A stretch of 60,381 nucleotides of DNA from positions 1 to 60,381 of IMG/VR virus record IMGVR_UViG_3300037235_000083; one strand, written 5' to 3'. Under the pieces are notes generated by a model. It worked only from the letters and a program-made list of their open reading frames with translations, was not told the origin of the DNA and made no database searches. This document shows positions 13,148 through 22,116 of this stretch, piece after piece. The DNA comes from a virus. The position numbers and the translations under genes were made by a program. How positions within the stretch are numbered: the stretch's first letter is position 1; every line of letters starts with the position of its first letter.

Positions 13148-14269
13148 ATGGTGGCAATCGTCGGAAACGAAGTCACGGTGCGCGAGGAATTCGGCGCCAG
13201 TGAAACCAAGGGCGCGGAATCGACCCCGATGGGCATCGCCCTGGCCGCGCGCGCCAAGGCGACCGTCGAAGCCCGCTACATCGCGGCCTGGAATCGGCCG
13301 CGTAACTGGGATCAGGTGCGCACGGACATCCTGAAAGAATGCAAGCGTCCAGGGTTCGCTCACAACAAATCGGCGTTCTATAACAAGCCGATCGGCGACG
13401 GTGTCGAAGGCTTGGGAATCCGGTTCGTCGAAGTGGCGATCCGCTGCATTCGGAACCTGTCCTGCGAAACCGAAATGATCTTCCAGGATCAATTGCAGGA
13501 AGTGCATCAAGTCACGATCACGGACTTCGAGTCGAATGTGCCGTACGCGCTTCAGGTGGTCGTGCCGCGCACGGTCGAACGTGCGAAGCCCATGGATGAC
13601 GGGTCGTATCTGTCGGTACGGACCAACAGCCGCGGCAAAAAGACCTACACCGTGCCGGCGACGGAAGACGACATGCTGAACAAGCGCGGCGCGTATCTGT
13701 CGAAGGCGATCCGCACGCAAGGCTTGCGCCTCATCCCGGGCGACATACAGGATGAAGCCGAGGCGATCATCAAAGCGATCCGGCGTGACGAAGCGGCCAG
13801 GGATCCGAGTGCGACGCGCAAGGCGATCGTCGATTCATTCGCGGAAATCGGCGTGAGCGCGACCATGCTGGTCGAATACCTTGAACACCCGCTAGACCAG
13901 TGCAGCCCGGATGAAATGGTGCGCCTGCGCGGGATCTTCGGGGCGATCAGCGAAGGCGAAGCAAGCTGGGTACAGGTGATGGAAAACCGCGCGCTGGAGA
14001 AAGAAGGAAAAGAGATTCCGACTTGGGAGCCCGCGGAATTCGAAGCCGAACTGGTCAAGTGGACGCCAGTGCTGCAACAGCGCCAGCGATCCGCCCAGCA
14101 AGTCATCGCGATGGCCGAATCGAGGAAACCTCTGACCGAAGATCAGAAGAAGAAGATTCATGCCTTGCAGCCAGCCGCCCCGCCTACGCCCGCCCCGGCG
14201 GCCGATGCGCCCAAGCCGAAGGAATCGACCGAACAACCGAAGAAGAAGGATCCGAATGCGCCTGCTTGA
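13148..14269 (+). CDS. Candidate single-strand annealing protein (recombinase partner)
   Basis: This 373-residue protein has a conserved core (residues about 40-215) containing NKPIGDGVEGLGIRFVEVAIRC, TDFESNVPYALQVVVPRTVERAK, DDMLNKRGAYLSKAIRTQGLRLIPGD, and a disordered Pro/Lys-rich tail. I recognise this family as regularly encoded next to YqaJ exonucleases, and the next gene is such an exonuclease, so an annealing role like that of Beta/RecT/Erf is likely. The biochemical class is inferred from context. Confidence 0.6.
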   Translation: MVAIVGNEVTVREEFGASETKGAESTPMGIALAARAKATVEARYIAAWNRPRNWDQVRTDILKECKRPGFAHNKSAFYNKPIGDGVEGLGIRFVEVAIRCIRNLSCETEMIFQDQLQEVHQVTITDFESNVPYALQVVVPRTVERAKPMDDGSYLSVRTNSRGKKTYTVPATEDDMLNKRGAYLSKAIRTQGLRLIPGDIQDEAEAIIKAIRRDEAARDPSATRKAIVDSFAEIGVSATMLVEYLEHPLDQCSPDEMVRLRGIFGAISEGEASWVQVMENRALEKEGKEIPTWEPAEFEAELVKWTPVLQQRQRSAQQVIAMAESRKPLTEDQKKKIHALQPAAPPTPAPAADAPKPKESTEQPKKKDPNAPA

Positions 14270-15929
14270 GGTAGTTCAGGGCACGCCCGACTGGCACGTT
14301 GCGCGCGGCACGACGCACCGCACGGGTTCGGTCGCACCCGCAATGATGGGTGTATCGCTGCGAGTGAAGCGCACCGACCTGTTGCACATGACGGCCACGG
14401 GCAGTGAACAGGAATTCTCCGATTGGTTTCGCAAGAATGTGCTCGAGCACGGGCACGCGGTCGAACGACTGGCACGGCCGATCGCGGAGGAAATCCTTGG
14501 CGAAGCCTTGTATCCGGCCACGGTCACCGATGACGATGGTTATCTGCTGGCGAGCCTGGACGGCCTCATCATGGACGGCCGGATCACCTGGGAATGCAAG
14601 CAGTACAACCGGGAACTGTTCGCCGCGGTGCAGGCTGGAGAGTGCCCGCCGTACCACCGCTGGCAAGTCGCGCAAGGCCTGCACATCACCAGCGCCGAAA
14701 AGTGCCTTTTCATGTGCAGCGACGGTACGCGCGAGAACACGGTGTGGTGCTGGGTGAGCCTGCGCGAAGGCGAGGCCGCGGAACTTCTGGCCGGCTGGAA
14801 GCAGTTCGACGTCGATTTGGCCGCGTACACGCCGCCCGAAATCGTGCTCGAGCCGACGGGCACGTCAATTCAGCAACTACCCGCGCTGCTGATAACGGTC
14901 GAAGGGCGCGTGCTGACATCGAACCTGGCCGCCTTTCGCGACGCCGCGCATGACCTCATCGCCTCGATCCGCACCGATCTGCAAAACGATCAGGACTTCG
15001 CCGATGCCCGCAAGGCGGTCGTTTGGTGCAAGGATGGTGAAGACCGGCTCGAAGTCGTCAAGGGGCAGGCGCTTTCACAGACCTCCAGCATCGACGAACT
15101 GTTCCGAACCGTCGACGAAATCCGCAGCGATCTGCGCGACAAGCGCCTGTCGCTTGAAAGGCTGATCAAGGCGCGTAACGATCAGATCCGCTTCGTCATT
15201 GTCCAGAAGGGCAAGCAAGCGTTCGCCGAGCACGTGATCCAGATGAATGATCGATTGGCCAAGGTCGCCGCCGGTTGGTGGCCCAAGGGCGCTGCGGGCC
15301 CGAAGCTGGCCACCATCGAGGAAGACTTCGCGGGCTCGATCCGAAGCCTGAAGTCCATTGCCAGCATGCACGACCGTGTGAGCACGCATCTGGCGCATCA
15401 AACCATCAAGGTCGACCGCGCGGCCGATGCGATCCAGGCCAACATCGGCACGCTGCGGGAACTGGCGCCCGAACACGCGTTCCTGTTCACCGACGCGGCC
15501 CAGCTCGTGCTCAAAGCCAATTCTGACTTGGTGCTGGTCATCGAATCGCGCATGACGGCGCACCGGGAGCGGGTGCGGCAGGAAGAACTGGAGCGCGACC
15601 GGGCGGCAGCGGCGAAGCAGGCGGCCGCCGATGCGATCCAGGTCGCGGCCACCGCCGTCGCGTCCCCGCCGCCAGCAATAGAGTCGGTGACAAACACCGG
15701 CGCGCCGGGAGTCGGAGCGACGCTGCCAAGTGGCGCAGTTCTGCACTCCGGCGCGGTCGCAACAGTGGACTGGACAAACGTATCCCTGTGCGCCATTAAC
15801 ATTCAGCGTCCCCGGGGGCCGTTAGTCGCTTTCTTGGATGACACGCACCTTATCGTGGAATTTAGCCGTGCGCCAAGCGACGAAGAAGTGCTGGGCATCG
15901 TACGCACGGGTCAATTGCGGATTGCATGA
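14256..15929 (+). CDS. YqaJ-family exonuclease with long C-terminal extension
   Basis: AAGGA precedes the ATG at 14256. Residues 1-230 form a YqaJ viral recombinase nuclease: QGTPDWHVARGTTHRTGSV, LEHGHAVERLARP, ASLDGLIMDGRITWECKQY (the D...ExK metal site) and YHRWQVAQGLHIT. Such 5'-3' exonucleases make single strands for an annealing protein. At 557 residues it is longer than usual for the family; the rest is largely helical with an Ala-rich segment and a small C-terminal domain. The extension has no recognised fold. Confidence 0.8.
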   Translation: MRLLEVVQGTPDWHVARGTTHRTGSVAPAMMGVSLRVKRTDLLHMTATGSEQEFSDWFRKNVLEHGHAVERLARPIAEEILGEALYPATVTDDDGYLLASLDGLIMDGRITWECKQYNRELFAAVQAGECPPYHRWQVAQGLHITSAEKCLFMCSDGTRENTVWCWVSLREGEAAELLAGWKQFDVDLAAYTPPEIVLEPTGTSIQQLPALLITVEGRVLTSNLAAFRDAAHDLIASIRTDLQNDQDFADARKAVVWCKDGEDRLEVVKGQALSQTSSIDELFRTVDEIRSDLRDKRLSLERLIKARNDQIRFVIVQKGKQAFAEHVIQMNDRLAKVAAGWWPKGAAGPKLATIEEDFAGSIRSLKSIASMHDRVSTHLAHQTIKVDRAADAIQANIGTLRELAPEHAFLFTDAAQLVLKANSDLVLVIESRMTAHRERVRQEELERDRAAAAKQAAADAIQVAATAVASPPPAIESVTNTGAPGVGATLPSGAVLHSGAVATVDWTNVSLCAINIQRPRGPLVAFLDDTHLIVEFSRAPSDEEVLGIVRTGQLRIA

Positions 15930-16171
15930 AAACGCGCCCTCTGCGCCGAGGCCGCCCTGTGAATGACTGGGTCGGCATGATCGTCGAAACGCGACGTGAA
16001 ATGCGCAACGGCATGCTGATCATTCCGGCCGGGACCAAATGCGAAGTCACTTACGCCCGCTCAGGCCTGACGCTGGAAGCCGATCCGTGCCCGCACTGCG
16101 GTGTCCAGATCCGCGTCACGCGAGTTGATTCGGCCGATGTTCTGGCACTAGAACGGAAGGCGGGGCCGTGA
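15926..16171 (+). CDS. Small CPHC-containing protein (81 aa)
   Basis: The start makes an ATGA junction with the exonuclease. Residues 10-45 look like a small beta barrel (VGMIVETRREMRNGMLIIPAG, KOW-like), and CPHC near residue 56 could bind metal with other ligands. Function unknown. Confidence 0.55.
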   Translation: MKTRPLRRGRPVNDWVGMIVETRREMRNGMLIIPAGTKCEVTYARSGLTLEADPCPHCGVQIRVTRVDSADVLALERKAGP

Positions 16172-17001
16172 TCACTCTGAACGAAGCGCGGGCGTTGCTG
16201 AAGTACGTAGCCCCGCAACAGGAAGTGCCTGGACATTGCGTTCTGAACGAAACGCAACTCATCAATCTCATCGCCGTCGCCCGTGCCACGGATCAGCGCA
16301 CGGATCAGCAGCACGAAGCGATGGCGTTGCTGCCAAGATGCCGCAGCATTATCGAGAAGACGCTTTATTCTCGGACCGCGACGGGCGAAGAGTTACTTGG
16401 CGAAATCGATGCTGCGCTATCCGGCGCCTCAAAGTTCGAGGCACCCGACATCATCACACCAACGATGCCGCTCGATTGGCCTGTTCCGTGGTCCGCTGGG
16501 GGATCAGACAAAGCCAGGGAGCATCAGGAGCCTTTCGGGTTCTTCGACCCTGGCTCAACATCGGAGCAGGGCTTTTTATCGGTGCGTGATCGAAAGATTG
16601 AAACGTGGACCGATCCGCTGTATTACATAGCTCCCGACACCGCCGCGATGATCGCGGAGCGCGACGCAAAGATAAAGCGCCTTGAGGACGAGACGGCCGA
16701 CTGGTACCAGAGCGACAAGGCGTTACGCGATCGCATCGAAGCGCTCGAGGCCGAACGAGACAAACTGCTTGGGGGTGCCGGCTGGCTTGCGCAATTGGTG
16801 ACCGGCGAAGCAACCGCCCGGATCGCAGCCGAGCGCGCGCTGGCGGAGAAGATAGAACAGGCTGCTTTGATCTGCGACAAGATCGCCGAAATGCGTGAGC
16901 AAGGCGCTGGTCTTATCAACGGTCCTGGAAGCAGGTTACGGCAGGCAGCACGAATGATCCGCGAACTTGCGGTCGCGCCCGCACCGGGGAAGGTCGCGTG
17001 A
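16168..17001 (+). CDS. Hypothetical protein with coiled coil (277 aa)
   Basis: GTG start overlapping the preceding stop. The N-terminal 150 residues are mixed; residues about 165-265 form a long coiled coil (MIAERDAKIKRLEDETADW, then LRDRIEALEAERDKLL). The layout resembles the variable Ead/Ea22-like early phage proteins. No specific function. Confidence 0.6.
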   Translation: MITLNEARALLKYVAPQQEVPGHCVLNETQLINLIAVARATDQRTDQQHEAMALLPRCRSIIEKTLYSRTATGEELLGEIDAALSGASKFEAPDIITPTMPLDWPVPWSAGGSDKAREHQEPFGFFDPGSTSEQGFLSVRDRKIETWTDPLYYIAPDTAAMIAERDAKIKRLEDETADWYQSDKALRDRIEALEAERDKLLGGAGWLAQLVTGEATARIAAERALAEKIEQAALICDKIAEMREQGAGLINGPGSRLRQAARMIRELAVAPAPGKVA

Positions 17002-18722
17002 CCTACCCAGTCCCAGCGGCCGCCCTTCGCGAGTCGATCGCCGCAGTGGGGCGCACCGGTTCTGGCAAGACCTTCGCCCTCAAAGCCGCAGTCGAAGCGC
17101 TCCTGAATGAAGGCGCGCGCGTGTGCATCCTGGATCCGACCGGCGTCTGGTACGGGCTGCGATCGAATGCCAAGGGAACCGGGCCAGGCTTCCCGGTGGT
17201 CGTGTTCGGAGGCGACCACGCCGACGTGCCGATCGTGGACACGTCCGGGGAGGCCTTGGCCGAGCTGGTCGCCACGAAAAACGTGCCGATCGTGGTCGAC
17301 TTGTCCGAATTCACCATGGGTGGTCGCACCCGGTTCGCGACGCGCTTCCTCGAGGACCTGTATCGGCGCAACCGGCTGCCGCTCACTCTGGTGGTCGACG
17401 AGTCCGACGTTTTTGCACCGCAGCGAGTGCAGCCGGACGAAATGGTGATGCTGTCCCGCATGGAGCAAATCTGCCGGCGCGGGCGGGTGCGCGGGTTCCG
17501 GGTGTGGCTGATCACCCAGCGCCCGGCCGCGCTGAGCAAGGCGGTGCTGTCCCAGGCGAACACCCTAATTGCGATGCAGCTGACCGCGCCCCAGGATCGC
17601 GCCGCTGTGGGGGCCTGGATCGAGGGCCAGGCGGACAAGGAACGCGGCAAGCAAGTCCTGGCGGAGCTGCCGCGTCTGAAGCGCGGCGAGGGCTTTGTCT
17701 GGTCGCCCTCGCACGACATCCTGGAGCGGGTCAAATTCCCGCCTATCACGACGTTCGACACCGGCAAGACCCCGGTCGAGGGCGAAAAGGCTCCGGTGCT
17801 GAAGCTGGCCGAAATCGACCTGGCCTCGATCGGGGAGTCGTTCAAGCAGGCTGAAGCGGAGGCTTCCGCGAACGATCCGAAACGGCTGCGCGCGCGCATC
17901 GCCGAACTGGAGCGAGCGCTGAAGTCTTCCGGGAAGGATTTTGGGCTGCGCGCCGCCGTCGACCTTCGAAACGAGCGCAACGCCGGATATTTGGACGGCG
18001 AACGGGACACGCTCGCGCTGGCCAAGGGCGTTTTCACGCACGTAGAAAATGCCCTGATCATTGCGGTGCGCAAAGAATGCGCTGACGCGGTTCAGCTGAT
18101 CGGCGCGTCCAAGGCGACGCCGAAGAAGTGGGTTCCGGACGCGAAATCAATGGCCGCAAAGCACGCGGTCGACGCCATGCAAATTGCCAACGCAGAGGGC
18201 CTAAAACGCGGCTCAGCGCCGCGCGGCAATGGCGCGACCGCACATGCCGGTGCAACGCTGAACGCGGCCCAGAGGAAGTTCCTGACGGTCCTGGCTCAAC
18301 GGCAGGGCAAGGCGACCAGTCGCAACCAGGTCGCCCTTTTCGCCGGCTACTCGTCCAAGTCGGCGCACGTGGACAACGTGCTCAGTTCCCTGCGAGCTGC
18401 CGCCTACGCCGAAGGCCGCCGCGGCGATATCCGAATCACCGACGCCGGCCTGGCAGCGCTGGGCGAGTTCGAACCGCTCCCATCCGGGGACAGACTGCGC
18501 GATTACTGGATGCTCGAGGCCGGGGGCGCCGCTGAAGCAGCGTTCCTGAAGGTGGTTTTCGAGGCCTACCCCGGCAGCCTCACCCGTGATGAAATCGCAC
18601 AACGGGCAGGCTATTCGACCACCAGCGCACACGTGGACAATGTCTTGAGCCGACTGCGGTCACTGGACCTCATTACTGGCGGCCGATCGGCGATCAGCGC
18701 CAGCGGGGAACTGTTTGAATGA
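16998..18722 (+). CDS. HerA-like ATPase with tandem winged-helix repeats
   Basis: The 574-residue protein has Walker A GRTGSGKT (residues 18-25), Walker B LTLVVDESDVF and the sensor region VWLITQRPAALSKAVLSQ, placing it in the HerA/FtsK superfamily (DUF87-like). The C terminus has two copies of a small domain, each with AGYSxxSAHVDNVLSxLR, about 120 residues apart, which look like winged-helix units. HerA enzymes are hexameric DNA motors that act with nucleases in end resection. Lying after an exonuclease gene, it may act in recombination or DNA loading. Confidence 0.75.
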   Translation: MTYPVPAAALRESIAAVGRTGSGKTFALKAAVEALLNEGARVCILDPTGVWYGLRSNAKGTGPGFPVVVFGGDHADVPIVDTSGEALAELVATKNVPIVVDLSEFTMGGRTRFATRFLEDLYRRNRLPLTLVVDESDVFAPQRVQPDEMVMLSRMEQICRRGRVRGFRVWLITQRPAALSKAVLSQANTLIAMQLTAPQDRAAVGAWIEGQADKERGKQVLAELPRLKRGEGFVWSPSHDILERVKFPPITTFDTGKTPVEGEKAPVLKLAEIDLASIGESFKQAEAEASANDPKRLRARIAELERALKSSGKDFGLRAAVDLRNERNAGYLDGERDTLALAKGVFTHVENALIIAVRKECADAVQLIGASKATPKKWVPDAKSMAAKHAVDAMQIANAEGLKRGSAPRGNGATAHAGATLNAAQRKFLTVLAQRQGKATSRNQVALFAGYSSKSAHVDNVLSSLRAAAYAEGRRGDIRITDAGLAALGEFEPLPSGDRLRDYWMLEAGGAAEAAFLKVVFEAYPGSLTRDEIAQRAGYSTTSAHVDNVLSRLRSLDLITGGRSAISASGELFE

Positions 18723-18880
18723 CCGAGAACGAAAAAGAAGGATGGACCACGTTCAGGATTGTGAGGTCTGAGCGCATGCGCGTCTTTGTCGATGGGCTCG
18801 AATGGCCGGAAGGCATGAGCGAGGAAGATTTCAAGAAGTACCACGACGAGTGGTTCAAAAAACACGACATGCAAGGGTGA
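18719..18880 (+). CDS. Small acidic protein (53 aa)
   Basis: A 53-codon frame starts at an ATG overlapping the ATPase stop (ATGA): MTENEKEGWTTFRIV..., ending KYHDEWFKKHDMQG. The composition is coherent and highly charged. It fills the gap before the next gene. Function unknown. Confidence 0.6.
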   Translation: MTENEKEGWTTFRIVRSERMRVFVDGLEWPEGMSEEDFKKYHDEWFKKHDMQG

Positions 18881-18889
18881 CCTGTTCGA

Positions 18890-19072
18890 ATGAGCCAAAC
18901 CGAAGAACATCGCTCTTTGAAATTGCTCAAGGCCATCCACGATCTTGCCTCGGTGCTGTATCCATATCCGGAAGGGGCCCAGGTATCGCCTCACCTGACC
19001 TTCGCGCTGGGCGAAATCGCCGGGATCGCCAGCAAAGCAATCCAGCAGGCAAAAGACTCGAGCAAAGAATGA
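18890..19072 (+). CDS. Small helical protein (60 aa)
   Basis: The product MSQTEEHRSLKLLKAIHDLA... is mostly helical and overlaps the next gene as ATGA. No family is recognised. Confidence 0.55.
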   Translation: MSQTEEHRSLKLLKAIHDLASVLYPYPEGAQVSPHLTFALGEIAGIASKAIQQAKDSSKE

Positions 19073-19413
19073 GCGACGCCGCGGCGAAGTGGTTCGCCAA
19101 TTTCCGCCAGACGCACGCGATGCCGGCCGGCATCGTGACGATTTTCGAATGGTTCGAAAACGTGATGCAGATGGCCTACGACGTTGGCGCTCTAAATTCG
19201 GCCAGAACGATCAAGCAAATGATCGAAGAACGTCGCGGCAAGCCCGCCAACGCGACGATGCACTGCCCGAACTGCGAAGCACTGACCCAAATCACGTTCA
19301 CCTATGGGCACGCGCACAAGGTCCATACCGACACGCTCGAGCAAGTAGCGGCGTGGCTTGATGCGAACGGGCAGCCTTCCGCGGCCGTTCTCGTGCGGGA
19401 CTTTGCCAAATGA
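19069..19413 (+). CDS. Hypothetical protein with CPNC motif (114 aa)
   Basis: The ATG at 19069 overlaps the preceding stop. The product has a helical N-terminal half and CPNC followed by a GHAH cluster that may bind zinc. Function unknown. Confidence 0.55.
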   Translation: MSDAAAKWFANFRQTHAMPAGIVTIFEWFENVMQMAYDVGALNSARTIKQMIEERRGKPANATMHCPNCEALTQITFTYGHAHKVHTDTLEQVAAWLDANGQPSAAVLVRDFAK

Positions 19414-19694
19414 GACTGCGGCGCATCGCGGCGATCCCCTTCGCGTTGCTGGCGGATATGGTTACGCTGTTCAACATGGGCGATCGCTCTTTCACCCAGC
19501 AACTATTCGACGCCGAGCGGCGCGAGCAGTACGACCTGGAAATGCGCGAGATTGCAAAACTGGTCATCCGCATTCTCTGCGCTGCCAGGGACGAGGCTAA
19601 AGCACGCGAGACTGCGAGGGCGGCGCCCGTTGGCGACGCATCAGCAAGCCAGGTGGCCGGCTCCGCAGCGGCCACAGCGCCGAATCTGGACTGA
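19410..19694 (+). CDS. Hypothetical protein, helical (94 aa)
   Basis: The start overlaps the preceding stop. A short hydrophobic N terminus (IPFALLADMVTLF) is followed by a charged helix and an Ala/Ser-rich tail. It could be membrane-associated. No family is recognised. Confidence 0.5.
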   Translation: MRLRRIAAIPFALLADMVTLFNMGDRSFTQQLFDAERREQYDLEMREIAKLVIRILCAARDEAKARETARAAPVGDASASQVAGSAAATAPNLD

Positions 19695-19697
19695 CCC

Positions 19698-19997
19698 GTG
19701 GCCACGATCATCATCAAGTGGCCGATCGAGCGGGACCCGCGCCAAGTATTGATGTTGCCGGTGGGCGCGAAGATCCTGTGCGTACAGGTGCACCGCGATC
19801 GGCCTTGCATCTGGGTGATCGGTGAGGAACCGCCCTACATCGAAGTGGAAAGGCGTGTTCTGGTCACTTTGCACACCGGCGCGCGTGTGCTAGCAGAGGA
19901 CGTCGGGCACATTCGCTACGTGGGCACGTACCAGCTCGAAAATGGTGACGCGATAGGCCACGTGTTCGAACGCATGGATGCACTATCCAGTTGGTGA
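19698..19997 (+). CDS. DUF7352-like conserved phage protein (99 aa)
   Basis: GTG start. A compact beta-rich protein (VLMLPVGAKILCVQVHRDRPCIWVIG) ending VGTYQLENGDAIGHVFE, a C-terminal pattern shared by many phage early proteins, which I associate with DUF7352. Function unknown. Confidence 0.6.
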   Translation: MATIIIKWPIERDPRQVLMLPVGAKILCVQVHRDRPCIWVIGEEPPYIEVERRVLVTLHTGARVLAEDVGHIRYVGTYQLENGDAIGHVFERMDALSSW

Positions 19998-20010
19998 AAG
20001 GGGAACCGTC

Positions 20011-20532
20011 ATGCTGACTCTTGTTCATCAAAAGGCGAAGCTAGTCCACTTCAATGTACGCAAAGAAGTGCATGGCGACGAAAAGGTGCTCGTGGCCGAT
20101 CTGAAGTTCTCGTTCCTGACAGCCAACGATCTTCTGAGCGAGTTCGATCCGGCGCTTAAATCGAGCCTGTATCGCAAGCCGGATCGTCGCGACCAGTTGG
20201 AGCTTGAGCCCGGCTGGCTGCCTGAACTGCGCTTCCCGAATATGGCCCCGATCGACTGGGAACTGGAGATAATCGGCGGCATGCTTTACGTTCATTACGG
20301 TGTGAGCGAGCGATCGGCGATGCATCTGGATGTTCGATCTGCCGATAAGTTCCACTTCGAATTGATGAACGGCGGCAGCGTGAACGTGCAGTTTCGGGTG
20401 CAGTGCAGGCCCGATGAGCAGCAATGCGGCAAGTTGTGTTATCTGGTACAGGAAGATATCGAGATTTCGCTTCAACCGCCCGATGACAATCGCCAGGTCG
20501 AAATCGGTGAGCCTGTCGAGGCCACGGCGTGA
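20011..20532 (+). CDS. Conserved phage hypothetical protein (173 aa)
   Basis: AGGGGA precedes the ATG at 20011. The product begins MLTLVHQKAKLVHFNVRKEVHGDEKV and is beta-rich throughout, ending with an acidic tail. Similar proteins occur near recombination genes of phages. Function unknown. Confidence 0.65.
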   Translation: MLTLVHQKAKLVHFNVRKEVHGDEKVLVADLKFSFLTANDLLSEFDPALKSSLYRKPDRRDQLELEPGWLPELRFPNMAPIDWELEIIGGMLYVHYGVSERSAMHLDVRSADKFHFELMNGGSVNVQFRVQCRPDEQQCGKLCYLVQEDIEISLQPPDDNRQVEIGEPVEATA

Positions 20533-20535
20533 ACT

Positions 20536-20787
20536 ATGATGATCTGCACGGCGATCTGCATCAAAGCTCACACCTTCCGCGATCAGGCAGGAACCGAGTT
20601 TAGTATCGCGCGCGGGCGCCGGTATACGCTGTCCGACAAGCATGGCAACGGCTACCGCACCCTGCTCAGTTTCTACTGGATCCCGCTCGAGCCGGAATTC
20701 CTGGCCGAACATTTCGGGGCGTTTCGCGACGAAAAGCCATCGCCGTTGAGCCGACATTTCCGGGCCCGTCAGGGTGAACGCGCGTGA
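20536..20787 (+). CDS. Small beta-rich hypothetical protein (83 aa)
   Basis: The product MMICTAICIKAHTFRDQAG... contains FSIARGRRYTL and ends in a basic segment. It overlaps the next gene as GTGA. No family is recognised. Confidence 0.6.
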   Translation: MMICTAICIKAHTFRDQAGTEFSIARGRRYTLSDKHGNGYRTLLSFYWIPLEPEFLAEHFGAFRDEKPSPLSRHFRARQGERA

Positions 20788-21062
20788 CTTGCCATCCGTT
20801 CAGAACCGGGACTCTCGGCGGTATCTTCTGTACGCGCGAGAGGCGCCAGCGTTGCCAGTGCGGGAACATCGCAACGCGGGCGTGCGATTGGAAAGTGCCG
20901 GCGCGGCGCAGCGGGACGTGCGACGCACATTTGTGCGGTAGTTGCACATCCGAGCCGGCGCCGGAAAAGGATCTGTGTCCGAAGCATGCCAGGGAATGGG
21001 CTGAAAGGCAGGCGGCGAAAAATGATCCCGATCAGCATCGATCCGAATCTAGGACCGGATGA
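20784..21062 (+). CDS. Cysteine-rich zinc-binding-like protein (92 aa)
   Basis: The product has at least eight cysteines in a pattern CxC...C...C...CxxC...C (RCQCGNIATRACDW, then GTCDAHLCGSCTS, then LCPKHARE), consistent with two zinc sites. Start is a GTG overlapping the upstream stop. Function unknown. Confidence 0.6.
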   Translation: MTCHPFRTGTLGGIFCTRERRQRCQCGNIATRACDWKVPARRSGTCDAHLCGSCTSEPAPEKDLCPKHAREWAERQAAKNDPDQHRSESRTG

Positions 21063-21306
21063 TTGGACCATCCGTGATGCCAGCGCCGACGCTACGCTGG
21101 CGCTGCAAATCGTCGAACGGATCAAGCCGCTGCTGGCGGGTCAGCCGCCCCATGTCCAGGGGGCAGTCCTGGCAGACTTGCTCTCAATGTGGCTGGCCGG
21201 TCACTTTCTAATGGGCAACGCCGTGATTGAAAGCGCTCTCACTTCGCATATCGATGCCGTGCGACGGCTGATCCCGGTTTCGATCCTAGAGTTGAAGCAA
21301 CGATGA
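21022..21306 (+). CDS. Conserved hypothetical protein (94 aa)
   Basis: The ATG at 21022 follows GGCGG and overlaps the preceding gene by 41 bases. Residues about 25-75 form helices around HVQGAVLADLLSMWLAGHF, a pattern seen in other phage early proteins. Function unknown. Confidence 0.6.
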   Translation: MIPISIDPNLGPDDWTIRDASADATLALQIVERIKPLLAGQPPHVQGAVLADLLSMWLAGHFLMGNAVIESALTSHIDAVRRLIPVSILELKQR

Positions 21307-21509
21307 ACATTCCAGCCGATGCGCTTGATATCAGTGACGACGCACTCGCCGACTATCAGAAGATGCCGATCCTGTTCCGACAGGAGGTTCTACGCTGTAT
21401 GTTCATGACTGGCGAATCGATGGAGTCCGCCATCAAGCTGGTTAACGAAACCGCGGCAGAAGTAATGCAACGAATGTTGGCAGACGGATCATGCAAGTCC
21501 GAGTCGTAA
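21303..21509 (+). CDS. Small hypothetical protein (68 aa)
   Basis: The start overlaps the preceding stop as ATGA. The product is an acidic helical protein beginning MNIPADALDISDDALADYQK. It precedes RusA and overlaps it by 19 bases. Confidence 0.55.
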   Translation: MNIPADALDISDDALADYQKMPILFRQEVLRCMFMTGESMESAIKLVNETAAEVMQRMLADGSCKSES

Positions 21510-21901
21510 TCCCGATGCGCACGCATTCGAAACTGAACGAACGCGTGCACTGGTCGCGAGCTGCAAAGATCGCCAAATACGAACGGCGGGAAACGTACTT
21601 TCGCTTGCGGGAGGCGCACCCGTTCCCGCTGTCGATGATGGACATCATGGGACCGATACACATCAGGCTCACGCGCACCGGCCCGTCGCGGCTGGACAGT
21701 CACGATAATCTGCGCGCTGCTTGCAAGAATGTAGTCGACGGGATCGCCGACTTTCTGAAAATCGATGACGGCGATCCGCGCCTGGTGTTCAGCTACGACC
21801 AGGAACGCAACGATCGCTGGCGCGTGATCGTCGAGGTCGAAGGACCCGATAAGACGCCGCCGCCGCGGCGCCGGCCTCGAGCCGCCGAGGTCGAGACATG
21901 A
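21491..21901 (+). CDS. rusA: RusA-family Holliday junction resolvase
   Basis: The 136-residue protein has a mixed N-terminal domain and the RusA metal-binding core SRLDSHDNLRAACKNVVDGIADFLKIDDGDPRLV, whose Asp residues form the active site. RusA enzymes cut branched DNA as dimers, which fits the recombination genes nearby and resolution of replicated phage DNA before packaging. The basic proline-rich tail is a local addition. Confidence 0.85.
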   Translation: MQVRVVIPMRTHSKLNERVHWSRAAKIAKYERRETYFRLREAHPFPLSMMDIMGPIHIRLTRTGPSRLDSHDNLRAACKNVVDGIADFLKIDDGDPRLVFSYDQERNDRWRVIVEVEGPDKTPPPRRRPRAAEVET

Positions 21902-22116
21902 GACAGATTCGCGACATGACGGAAGCTGAGCTTGATCGGCTCGAGCGGGGAGAGTGTCCGGTATGCGGCGAGAAGGTGGCGACGGACGAGCTGTTGCTTG
22001 GTCCTAGCGGCGGTGAGTCGCGAAACGTGAAGATGCCATGCGGAGCGAAAATCAACATCATCGATCCGGAAACTTACGGCTGGCCACCGCCGATGCGGTT
22101 CGGGCAGATCATTTGA
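21898..22116 (+). CDS. Small zinc-finger-like protein (72 aa)
   Basis: CPVCGEK near residue 20 plus a later cysteine (MPCGAKINI) suggests a partial zinc ribbon. It overlaps RusA by four bases and the next gene as TTGA. Function unknown. Confidence 0.55.
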   Translation: MRQIRDMTEAELDRLERGECPVCGEKVATDELLLGPSGGESRNVKMPCGAKINIIDPETYGWPPPMRFGQII

